A stretch of DNA of 64,000 nucleotides from Endothia cerciana (lineage: Eukaryota; Ascomycota; Sordariomycetes; Diaporthales; Cryphonectriaceae), in the NCBI GenBank assembly GCA_026119935.1, contig JALRMH010000050.1, positions 186,001 to 250,000 on the forward strand, in the 5' to 3' direction. A model generated the notes under the pieces. That model did not search any database, had not been told where the DNA came from, and worked only from the letters and a program-made list of their open reading frames with translations. Below, in pieces: positions 21,864-33,351 of this stretch; the first letter of the stretch is position 1; every line of letters begins with the position of its first letter. The position numbers and the translations under genes were made by a program.

Positions 21864-24000
21864 GAGGGCCGACCTTGGCCTAAGGCGGCTCGGTCGAAGA
21901 GATGCCTCTCTTCAAGATAGAGTAGTGGTGCTCTTGGCCAAGTAGACGTAGGGCTAGCTAAGAATTGAATGCTGGGATAGAAACCGTCTTTGCGTGTCTA
22001 GGGAGAGCAGGCAATGTTTCTGTCAACGGGTTTCGCTTGAGGGAGAGGGAGTACAGCCTTATCGATAAGTTATAATAACTTATTTCAGGCAAGTATCACT
22101 AACTTGTGAGGCTATTCAAGTAAATATCAGATGCATACTTATATTGACGACTGAAGGGCGATGAAGTGAATCTATCTAATAGGTGATGAGCGTATCCTTA
22201 TATATCCAGACTGGATCACCATCGTTTCTGCTCAGCCACTTAGTTTCCTTACATAAGAAATCTTCGGGGGGGGGGCGGGGCTACCTTTTATTACCTGCAT
22301 GTCAGATGGGTCATAACACATCGCCTCCCTAGTGCCGAGCTGGCGGTAGGGAAGTTCGACTTCGTAAACTTGTGCCTTATGAATTCGACGAAAATCTCGT
22401 CATCCAGACCCTCATTCAGGACTTCTAAGTCGGCACTCAAGGTTTCGGGTGGCGGGCGCAGCATAATCAACTCCGCATCGTCCCAACTGGCGTCGTCGTT
22501 GTTGGCACTAGAAGCATCATTACCGCGGGCGGTATTGATGTTCTACTTGGTTGGCTCGTCGGCAGTTTCCATGGCGTCTCCCATTGGGACGCTTCTTGTA
22601 TGGGTGTCTGCCAGGGAGGCCCCACCTCTTGTAGGGAACGTGAGGTTATATATCCAGCTCGTTCAGACCGGATCCCCACCATCTTCATACCATGTGGCAC
22701 CGGTAGCCTTTCACTCTCATCAGACCCTTCAGTCTTGGCTACAACAACCAGCCGGCCGGGATATGCGGCGCAGCCACCCGAGTCCGCGCTAGAGAGACCT
22801 GTCTGTGGTGGCCCCGGCTGAATGTGACTGCACAATGATACGAGGTCTTCGCAAGGAGAGAGCCGGGTAGCATTCCTCGTGGCGACCGGACGATCCGGGG
22901 TTCTGGAGTCATACCGGCACGAGGCAGCTTGTCAGCAGCAGCTCAGCCCGCCCATATCTGGGACGTAACGTCGGACTCTTAACGAGGACAGCAACACTAA
23001 TATTAGCCAAAAGAAAAAGGAAGAAAAAGGTCACTGCGAGAACACTCATCACAGGTTATGTAGTCCAGATGGCAGGACCAACGTTCTCAAGGAGACGATT
23101 CCAAACGACGTTTCCATTCCGACCAAGAACGCCTTGGCCATGTGCCCATACCCTATTGCCTAGAAAAAACTATATCACAGTCCAAGATCGACTCTGTTCC
23201 TGCTACCTCCCTTTCGAGAGGGGCCAGGAGACAGCTCGCGCGACTAGGCGTGGGCAAGGTGATCAAAGATGTGAAAAGGGTCTCCAATCCCATCTCTCAG
23301 AGATTATTTAGCGTCCCCCAGAAGAAAGCGGAAACAAGTTGCGGGAGATTTTCCAAACAACACTCTGGTTGTGTCCTTCTGTCCATCCTTAATAGGTATT
23401 AGCCACCCGGGCATTTCCTCCCCGAGGTCCTCGGACAGCTCCGTTGCTGATATGCGCCAAAATAGATATTCCAAGCCTCCCGAGACGCAGCGACGTCTGA
23501 TCCAACACATGTACTCGACGACAATAGCTATTAGGTGCCCAGAGAGCTCATGATAATGAGCCAAGGTCGATGCGATGCGGAAACACAAGACTCAAATGGC
23601 AGTCGCAAAGAGAAAAGAGAGCACCGTCGCCACGCTGTGCCAAAACGCATTTCTCAGGTCTGAGGACGAACAAGGTATCGCGGCTAATGACGACCACAGC
23701 GGCGGACAGAGCGCGGAATGGACAGATGCGATCGGTTGGTGCAGATGAAAGGAGAAGGATAGCTGTAATCGACGGGCGATGTAGCGGGTAAAGATCCGAG
23801 CACAGATGACCACCTGGTATAAGACAACATTCCCCAAACGCCGGTCCCCCAACCCAGACGGCGCCTTCCCCTTGCGCTCGGGCAAAACACAAATGCCTGG
23901 GTATATACGACATTTCCAGTCTAGATCTCAACACCTATCCCGAGTGGATGAGACCCTACAGAGATGTGGTGAAGTCTGAAGATCGGACCAGGATCATCAA
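21864..24000. other. Intergenic, possible eroded coding remnants
   Basis: Downstream flank of the homeobox gene. A minus-strand frame around 22330-22660 reads NNDDASWDDAELIMLRPPPE and an acidic continuation, but contains an in-frame TAG near 22540 and no recognisable start. A ten-G run lies at 22266-22275. Other open frames at 22370-23590 are not convincing. This could be the remains of one or more genes; nothing is intact. Confidence 0.45.
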
Positions 24001-26000
24001 TCATGACTCCGTGACGGACATGCCGTGGTGGGGCATGGCCTCCGGTGAGAGGCTTGCAGACTCAGCGTGGTCAAATGACACGAGCTGGTTCATGTCCAGA
24101 TCCGCCTGGGTCGTCTCGATGAACGGGGAGTGAGGCGGGTGCATGGGAAGATTGATGGTATGCTTCGAGTACATCTCATTCAAGCTCGTGCCGTCGTCAG
24201 AGACGGCAGACTCGTGGACTGGGTAGAGATCCGCCGATGAAGGTCGACCAACCATTGACAAGGGCGGTGACTGGTCGACGATGGCTGGATCTCCGTGGCC
24301 ATGGCTGGTGAACGAAAGCGGGGACACGGACTGAGGCACAAGAGGCGACGGGTGAACCATTGGCGACAAGAAAGTACCGCTGTAAGGCGTGTTGTAACTT
24401 GAGGCTGGCATCGGTGTGCTCTCGGGCCCTTGCGTGAAGTAGTTGGGGCTGGAGTAGTCCGACGGGGAAGGCGCGGTGGTTGCCGACATGGGGTATTGTC
24501 GCATATCCAGTCCGAAGCCAGCCTGCGTGTCGATCCGCAGGTTGGGCCCCAACCCACTCGGCTGCTGAGGAACAGGTGCGAATATGCCTGGGCTGTGAGG
24601 CTGCGGCTGGCTCTCGCCAGGGTGCTGGATGAAGAAGGACGGCATGGGCGCTTGCAGCATAGCGAAGTCGACGGGCATGGGTACCGACCTGCTGCGCTGG
24701 CGCTTGTGACCGCGGGACATCCCAGGATGTAGTGACGGTGGAGCCCCCCACTGCGTCTCCTGGTACATACCCACATGAGGGGCACCGAAGCTGGGCTGCG
24801 ATGATGGCCGGTTTGTAGGCGAGACAGGGGCGGAAATGGAGATCGCATGCATGGCCTCATAGGGGTTGGCCGACTGACGGTTCATGAAAGCCTCCAAGGA
24901 CACGAGCTTGGCCAGCTGGCCGCTGAGAACCTTGGGGTTGCCACCGAGGTGGTGGACAAGACATTGCGACGCCTGCTGATCCTCGGTGAAGTCCCCACAC
25001 TGGAAGAAGCCGTTCGTCTGCGGCGAGGAGTCCATGAAGAAGTTTGGGGGCCTGTTCAGCTCGATGACAATGCCACCGAGCTTGTTTGGATCGCCGTCAT
25101 TGTTCTCGAGAAAGATCGACTTGATGGATGCGAAGGGGTATTCGATCTTGTAGCCGGCCTGCTCGTTGTTGATGTAGTAGGTCATGGTACATTTGTCAGG
25201 CGAGTAGAAAATGATCAGGTCCATGGTGTTCTGGCCCACACGCGTCCACTTGCCAATGCTGAGAGAACGGCAGGTCAAGTGATGAATCACTGTGATCCGT
25301 TAGTCAATGGACATGATCGCCATCCCGCCCCTGCGATGTTTGTGAGGTCGTGAGACTTACAGACTTTGCCCTGGCCGTTCTGCTCCCCGCCAAAGGGCAT
25401 ACCGCCGGGGCCGTAGGGCATGAGGCCACGGCCGAGGAACCCAGCGCCCAGACCCTTGCCAGACTCCATGGCCTGCATGGCCAGGTAGGTCCGCATGGAC
25501 TCAGGTATCGCATCGAAATCCTCGCCGGTCTCCAAGCTCTTCTTCGCCAGCGCCTTAATCTTGGCACGCCTGCACAACGCTATTAGCCCTGGCAGCAGTA
25601 GAGGTTACCAGTAAAGAATCGCGTACCTGTTCTGGAACCAGATCTGGACCGACCGCTCGGTCATGTTGATCTCATCCGCGATCCGTTCTCGCACATTTGC
25701 GGTAGGAGTAGGGTTCTTGTTGAACTCCATCTCCAAGGTCGTCAGCTGGTCTTGTGTGGCGCGCTGTCTCTTCTGATTCTTCTGCTGCTGGGTCAAGGTG
25801 CTCTTCCTTGGTGGCCGTTTCGAGGCAGAGCTAGCATTGTGGGAAGCAGATGTGGCGGACGAGGGTGTCTGGATGCTGACAGGATAGCCGCCTGAGATGG
25901 GCGTCCCTGTGTTTGTCGGCGAGCTGGCGTCGTCGGATTGAGACATCGACACAGCACTAGTCGCGGCCGTCATGCCCTGATCTTCCAGCTGTGTGGCCAT
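24001..26000 (-). CDS. Homeobox transcription factor (Htf1/Hox2/Pah1-like)
   Basis: A nuclear DNA-binding regulator. Members of this group (for example Magnaporthe Htf1/Hox2) control conidiophore/conidium formation and others act in hyphal or sexual development. Exons are complement(24001..25289, 25361..25569, 25627..26000), 623 residues. The homeodomain lies at about 76-136, with recognition helix RSVQIWFQNRRAKIK. Intron 1 (25570-25626) cuts inside the WFQNRR codons. After it comes a conserved block with IHHLTCRSLSIGKWTRVGQN and MDLIIFYSPDKCTMTYYINN. The C-terminal third is Pro/Ser/Gln-rich and resembles an activation domain. The ATG at 26000 opens MATQLEDQGMTAATSA. A poly-C tract lies 40 nt before the start. 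The upstream region has no gene for over 7 kb. Confidence 0.93.
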
Positions 26001-26040
26001 TTCGGGCTACGTATGCTGAAGACTCGTGATATGGCAGCCC

Positions 26041-26053
26041 GGGGGGGGGGGGG
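26041..26053 (-). promoter_or_regulatory. Poly-C tract in the homeobox gene leader
   Basis: Thirteen consecutive C on the transcript strand, ending 40 nt before the ATG at 26000. The same arrangement occurs before the LOG, VPS55 and TRS120 starts. A role in transcription start selection or translation is inference. Confidence 0.5.
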
Positions 26054-27220
26054 TGATTATCCGGATAGGCTGGGCGTGTTGGCTCCTTTCCTTCTTTCTT
26101 CACAAACGAAATCGGATTATATTCTTTCTCCTCTAGGGTGCGCGCAGTGATGTGAGCCGCGACCTGATTCAATGACTAGACCGCCAGGAAGGGGGGTATC
26201 TAGTTCGTCTGGTGTGATCTAGAATCGCCCAGAATCGTTCGACCTTGGTGACCCGGGGGTCTGGTCAGTGGTGTGTGTAGTTGAATGAGTGTGGTGTTTA
26301 AGCAGTCGAAGCCCAGATAGTAGTGAGCGCCGTCCTCGACGTATGGGTGCAGGACCAGACTGGAAAGGATAGGAAGGCAAGCCGGCACAGGTGGGCAGTA
26401 GGGTGAGCGTGAGTAGGTGTGGATTTAATGAGGCGGGCAAGGTGGTTCGATATGATGCCCGATGCTTGGTGTCTGGAGCTTGAAGAGGCTCGTGCTTGCT
26501 GAAGCGAGGCGGATGGATCTCTGTCAAGAGTTACGGCCAAAGAAAGTCAAGTCCAGTCAAGGAAAGGTGGCGAGGTCAGGGTAGCAAGCCAAGGCGATAT
26601 GGGATCTTCGCGACAACCGAATGAATGTAAATGGATACGCCCGGAAGGATTGAACGGGGTGATCCGAGAACAGCAAAATGGGGACTTGTAGGGAACGACT
26701 GTGGTTAGAACATAGAAGAAGCGGGGGGGGGAGGTGAAGAAAAAGGAGAGGAAGAGAGGAGGAAAACGTCGAGTTCGGCGACAGAATGGTAGAGAATTGA
26801 CGGTGAAGGATCACGATTGACAGGAGACGGAGGGAAAAGGGGGAAGGGAAGGGGGGAGGCAGAAAAAAAAAAAAAGAAAAAAAAGAAAAAGGGAAAGGGA
26901 AGGGCAGCAAGCAGAGCAGGCAGGAGGCCAAGCGCGGACGGGGACTGGGTCGGGAAAGGGACTCCAGGAACACTGGCCCGAGGAGAGAAAAGGGAATAGG
27001 CCAGGAAAGCCGGCAGGTGGGGGTTATCCCCTTGTCATCGTCCACGGCTGGGATTGGCCTTCTCCCCTTGCATCCTTGAGGGAGGGGGGGGACAGGAAGG
27101 TGGGACTGGTGTGGGCAGGAACAGGGCACGACAGGGACAGCCAAGGGCAGAGGGCAAGGGCGGCTGGCTGGACGGCGTGGGACGGGTACCTGGTAAACTA
27201 GACTCACTACCCACCCCTGT

Positions 27221-27240
27221 CCCTGCCCTGCCCTGCCCTG
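27221..27240. repeat. (CCCTG)4 microsatellite
   Basis: Four perfect CCCTG units, preceded by degenerate ones, within the gene-poor region. Confidence 0.85.
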
Positions 27241-30200
27241 ACCTGATCCTCCAGCGTCAGCACAGTCCTTTCTCTCTTTTCTCCTTTTTTTTTTTCCTTA
27301 CTTCTTTTTTTTTTGTTTTGTTTTGCTTTTTGCTTCTCCAGGTCTCGCAGACGCCAGAGCCACAGCCGCTCCATCTGCCACCCTGCCCCCTCCACGCACC
27401 CCCTCCCGCCTGTATCCCGTACCCACTGTACGATGTACTACGGTCTTCACGGACCAAGTCACGGGATCCATGGGTGGCTTTGCGACGCTGTTAGATCTCA
27501 CATAGTCCCACCGTGATGGGGTCGTCTCGAGACTCTCGAGCCGGGGCTGACCAGGGGATGTCATGGGGAGCAGAGAGTGGGAGAGAGGGAGGCTGGGCGT
27601 CCACCCGTCTACATGAGGTGAGAGGAACAAAAATTCTCCGCCAAAAAAAACAAAAAACAAAAAAAGACAACCAAAAACAGAAAAGGACCATGCCCCAGGC
27701 GCCCACCGATACACACGCCCCCAACACTACTGCAGCAAAGTTCATGCAAACTCCAGGCCAGTTCATCATGGGCTGCAGACTGCTAGTCTGTCTTGCAACC
27801 TTGGACCTTGATACCTGGGCGCCGGCATCCTCGGAACCCCTGACAGGTCATCGCCCACGCGGTTAGAGCTCTGTCCGCCGGTGTGGCTGACGATCAGTGA
27901 CAGAATCTGATGCCCGATCCTCCTGAGGACCTCCAGGTGGTGAGCAGCAACAGCGAGCGCATAGTACGGATTACAGGGCACAGTCAGCAGACGGCCGCCT
28001 CTCAACACACCACCAGGCCGCCAACCACCGGGCCAGGGGTCGACCACACCATGAAGCTCTGTCCACCACCATTACAAGGCCTATGTTCCTGGCCCGGTCC
28101 ATGCAGACAGTCTCCGTACCTGCATTAGCGTCAGGGGACCGTTTTTCCCCAAAAAAGACTGGTCGCCCGCACTAGACGCCACGCCGCCCCAGCAGAGCAG
28201 GCAGCCTGCTGCGCGCTGATCCGCGGAGGATCGTGTTTGTTCCTCGCTGCACTCGCGAGCCCATTGGTCCGTCCGTCAGAGCTCTACCCGCAGCCAGTGC
28301 GGCTGGTTCAGCCCGGTCAACAGTCGTGAGTCGTGACGACCGGTAACCAATTCCGTACCGCTTCGGTCAGACTCTACTGCACAGTCACAAGGTGGGCAGG
28401 TGCGCTGCACGGACTGATACCGCCCTGGAACCGAACTGCTCGCGGTGCGACATTGGTCTGGAATAATGCCGGGCGCCCTATAACACCCTGGTGGATGATC
28501 GCACATCGTTCAGCATGAAACGAGGTTTGACTATGCTGGTATTCACGAGGCTGAGCTTCGTACCTACTTGCAACTGGTTTGAAGCACGAACGACTGGCGG
28601 TCGCCCGGCGTTTGAAGGTGGCCGGCGGGTATTAGCCGGGTAAACACACACACACACCCACCCACAAGACACGATATCACCTTGCGTCTGGAGGGTAGAA
28701 CGGGCCTCTTGAGGGGAGGTGGCTTGAGGCCACAGTCTGCCCTTCTGTTTCCCGCACCGTCCGTCTTTCACACCAGATCGTCAGCACTGTGTTAGGCGAT
28801 CGCCAAAGCCTCGTACCGTCGTTCGGCTAAGGCCCTGCGCGTTCTGTTTTGTACATACTTCGGCTGGCGCGACAACGTTCAGAAGTATCCAGGGACCGAA
28901 ACACGCGCGTCACTGCCCGCGCGAACGTCTCCGCTAGTCGCATCACCGCGACCCCGCTATTCTGCAGGAGACTGCAGAAGCTGAAGGGACGTGAGGCGCC
29001 AAGCCCCTTGGAGAGGCTGGAAGCTTCGAGAGTCGCGCCATCAAGACGAGAGTTGGCCGACTGGTGCAACAATCAGGCTGGCGTCACACCAACTTCTTCA
29101 CCTCGTCTCTACCAGACCTGTCAGAAGACGAGCCACAAAAATCACTCTTACTATGTACAAGACGCACTTGTCTCTAACCCTGATACCTCCTGCAGAAGGT
29201 GAGCTAGGGGCCTCCATGCACTCCAGGAATGGAGAACCGAAAAGGGGGGGACGGTGGCCTCCCGCGAGTGGATGCTGGAGGAGCCAGTCCCATGTCACAG
29301 TGCATACGTTATGCACCATCACTGTCCGGCCAAGACCGCGGCAGAAGTGTTCGTCGTGCAGTCTTGCACTTGCACTTGCTATGTAGTAAGACTTGTGCAC
29401 AGAGGCTCTCAACGACCACCGCTGCTGACTTGCCTTTGCGCCGTCATCTTGTCTCACGATTCACAGCACCAGTCTCAATCTTGTCAACGGTGGGAATCAT
29501 CGCGAACCTGGACTATCAGAAGGGGACGTCAGACATGTGAGGTCAGCATGAGCAGGTTCCGCGGACGTTTCCTTGTCCAATACCAGAGAGAGGATGACAG
29601 ACGTTGGTCTATAGCGAATGGGCCTCGGAGGCCACCAACATCAGAACAGCTCTCCACGTATGACGACCTCAGCTTCATCTACTGTGCGAGGTTGACTCCG
29701 TGACACTCGATCAGAGACATCCCGGGACCTAAAGATCGGGCAACCCAGTCGCTCATTGAATTACTCTTGTTACCCTCATTGCATTCCCAGCCGGTGTGAA
29801 GAATAGAACAGTCATCCTCGAGGAGTCCATAAGTCCAAGGGATGACCCAGTATGAAGACGGGGATGTGACGAAGCCCGGGATCGATGGCGGAATGCTCGA
29901 GCATACAAACCTCTGCTCTGATTCAAATATTGGATCTTTAAAGTGCACCCCACGCAGCGTTCCGCGGGCATGAGCACTGGCTGGCGACTAACTAACTATG
30001 CGTTCCTCTCTCCAGATGGGGCTCGGAGATAGAAAAATTGGGTTTTGGCGAGCGTTCGCGGCGATACTCGCCGAGAGGTACGACTCCAGGAGACTTCAGA
30101 GATCTCGGCTCAACGCCGTCAGCACGCTGTGGCACAGTGTCAAGACACCTTTTGTCCTGTGGGTACCTCCCCATGGTCCTTGCCTCACTGCTACCTAACC

Positions 30201-31092
30201 CTTAGTGGTGGAGCCCTGGGGCTTCAGACGAAAACCTACCAGGGGTCCCACGGCAGATCTCGCTCTTCGTCTGAACTTCTGACTGGGAGTCCTGCGCAAC
30301 TCCCGCACCCTTTTCGACTCTCGCGAGCGGAATAGGTACGGAAGAGTGCCACGACTTCGGGAAAGAGGAAATAGCCCGCTGCAGCCGACTCAATCACGCA
30401 TCAAATCGGCATATTTCAGCAGCTCACTGTCGTATGCCGCTCCGGCAGCCCATTGTCCAACGACAGCCCCTTCAATGTTCAAGATCCTCCCGACGAGAGT
30501 GGTACTATGGTAAGAAGAATTGGTCTGTCCGGGTCGCAGAGCTTCCAGAATGTCATGAGTCAAGATGTCAGTGGGACCTAGCATCCGTCCCTCCCTTCGG
30601 TAGCCTCTCGGAGTCGCCACGACGGTGGGTGGAATCGGGTTCTGGGTCGTTCAGGCCTTGTGGGGTTCTCCTATTCAGCCCCTTGCGTTGACAGGGCAGG
30701 AAACGTTCGTCGATCACCAGTGTTACAAATGCCGACGTCGCGCGGCTTTTCGCGTGACCGAGGCTGTGGCCCGTCACTGATGCCTCATTCTGTTTGGTAA
30801 CAACCAAATGAAGGCTTAGTGTGAGGGATCATACGGCTCCATAGAGACTTGATAGAATCAGAAGCCCTTCTCTATGGGTTCTGATTCCGAAGAGACACCA
30901 GATGACAGAATGGCTGCACCTGGCGGATAGCACGCGTCGCATTCAAGCCTTCTGCTCTCCTCGTGCTGTGGGATCCAACCCGCACCCGAGTTGCTTACCC
31001 TATGCGACTCTACCACCACGAATCAAGCAATCCATAGTAAAGGATCAACATCGCCATTGGTCACATTCGCCATAATCTGCGTGTCCACACCA

Positions 31093-31126
31093 CGCCGCCG
31101 CCGGCGCCGCCGGCGCCAGCGCCGGC
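31093..31126. repeat. GCC/GGC palindromic repeat
   Basis: CGCCGCCGCCGGCGCC followed by GCCGGCGCCAGCGCCGGC forms a GC-only, strongly self-complementary stretch in a GC-moderate intergenic context. It could fold into hairpins. Confidence 0.75.
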
Positions 31127-33351
31127 AGAATCCGGTCTGATGTCTACCAGTCCACGATATCGTCGGACTGCAGCATAGCATCCCCTTGCCGGGTCGAGTT
31201 TTGGCGGGCAGGGCAAGTACCCTTTTGGGCCAGCCTTGTCTCACACAGGACAAAGCTCCGGTTTGACAACGAGATAGTTCAGCGGGGCTTCAGCCTTGTC
31301 CTGGAGCAAGCATGACGCGATGTGGCGGTGCCTCTCAGAGTCCGGCGGTCAAGCGGCTCAAACTCTCCCCAACACAACCCCCGGTACACAACCAAGTCCG
31401 AACTTTGATAGCTTCCTTCCGTAAGCTTCGTCTCGGAACATATAGGAGAGTCAGATAAGGCCCCGCACACTCCACCCGGAGTATGCCCACGACGGGGTCG
31501 TCTGTGAAGTGCAGGACCTGAAGGCTACGAAATGGGAAAAGTGTCGGCGTACTATAGTACAATGGTGGTCTCGATCGGGTACGAGGACGTAAGCTTGTCC
31601 ACTCCCTTCATGCCTGACCACTTGGCAGTCAAAGCAAGCAGAGTCGAATGTCGAAACTAAGCGTGCACGTATTGCACTTGTATCCTGCGGCCGTACCTCA
31701 GCATCGTAGCAGTGCCGTAACGTGTTCGGTACCGCAGAATGCAGGACGGGGCGAGGGACGGGGACGGATGCAATGCAGCGATCAGACGCCACCCAGACTT
31801 TCGACGTCGAAGGTTCCTAGATGCCTCGGCCGGTCGCATCTACACCGGGCCCGTCTTCGTCGTTGCACATACACCACCATCCGGTGCGCCATCGGTGTGT
31901 CGCTGACCTCCTCGGAAAGGGACCGAGCGCCATTCTCATGCCCGGATAGGGGACGACTGCAACACGACGGTTCGTTCCGCCGGCAACACAGGGCAGGCGA
32001 GTGCAGAGGCACGCCGCGGCCAGGACCCAGGACGACGTCTCCGCCGGGCCTCTGCTGGCCGATGACGCCAGGCTCGTCGGTGTCCTTTTGCTGTGCCAAT
32101 CAAGGCAAGCTAATCGCAAATCACCCCGGTCTTTTGTGAAGTCTCTGGCAGCTCTAAAAGTGCGGCGCAACCTTGACTGGACTTGTTCGTCCGATCTCGA
32201 CGGTGAACCAGCCGACTGGGCCCTGCCCACCACGTCAGTGTCGATCCCCCTGAGTCGTCCTTCCCTATCTGGCATCGCCAGAGCAGAGGCCAGATGATGG
32301 CGCTTGCAGGGGCACGCAGCGGGGTCAAGGGATCCTCGCCGGCTCGCCCCCCAAGCTTCTCCTCCTTCGAGCTTATCGACAGGGCCAAGGAGGAGGAGCA
32401 GATACTCCTTCTTCTCCAGCGTCGCTTATTGCGCGCCTTACTATGACCCCCCTAGACTAGACGCCACCGGCCAGTAAGCCTATCGCATTCCTGTCTTTTA
32501 AGTACGGCACGTGTCGAACATATGAACAGCCCAACCACCATCGTCAATCCGCGTCCTTTGCCCTACCGGGGTCCCGGACTGGGGATCTCGGCGGACGAAC
32601 GATCAGGAGTTTGTGTGGTGGACCTTGGGGGGGGGGGGGGGAATGGAAAAGTAACAGCCAAAAGCTTCCTTTATTTAGGTGCTTGGCACCTCCGGCCACG
32701 CCAGCCTCACGGCCACACGTTTCGCGCGCGACTGCGGCCCCCGCTGAGGGGAGAGGGGGGTTGCTTGGGGGGGTTGGTTTTGTTTCATGGTGGGTAGCTG
32801 TCGTAGACACCTTGCCGCGTCAGAGGGGCAGGGCGGATGTAGGGTTTCCAGGACCGCAGCAGCGTACAGGGTGTTGTTACAAGTGAGTGCTTGTCGTCGT
32901 CGGCTGGGCACTCTCGGCTGAGACGGGCTCGCGCCGCCGAATCTACCAGACACCTTGCTGATTCCAGCAAACGGTTGCCGACGACGCGGGCGCCTCTGGA
33001 GGAGGAGGCTCGTGAATAGGTGAGTCCCGACTTGATGACTATGCTCGGCGGTCCCGCCAGACGAACGATCTAAGGTGAGAGTTTCTACTTGAGAAGGCCG
33101 AGAGGCATCGGCAAGATTGTATGTGGTCAACTCGTGTATTCACGCCCCAGAGAAGCAGATGCTGGCATCGAAGGCGCCAGGCCTGAACGCTAGAAGGTTA
33201 TGCCGCGGTGGGGGGGGGCTTATCCCGGGGAGGATTATTCTATGGGTGTATAATCCACTGTCACAGGAATTGGCAACTCTCCTTCCTCCTGGCTGCTCTG
33301 TCACCTCAGGCCGGGCTACTTCAGCCCGGCCGGAAGTCGCCTTGGGATCGG

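Larger units (their letters stand above)
26001..33351. other. 7.35-kb gene-poor interval upstream of the homeobox gene
   Basis: Lies between the homeobox start and the ZW10 stop, both minus-strand genes. Long purine tracts (26700-26910), pyrimidine tracts (27270-27340), A-rich tracts (27640-27690), runs of G (26041-26053, 27087-27093, 32627-32641, 33210-33218), an AC repeat (28645-28657) and CCCTG repeats are scattered through it. Open frames are frequent but none has family similarity or credible splicing; the best unexplained one is a minus-strand frame ending at 30390. It most likely combines an extended promoter/5' leader with unannotated non-coding RNA or decayed sequence. Confidence 0.5.

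Noticed and set aside
26557..27207. 216-codon minus-strand frame rich in Pro, Phe, Ser and Leu
   Set aside because: Product of long pyrimidine tracts (TTCC, CCT) in the homeobox upstream region; no domain-like content.
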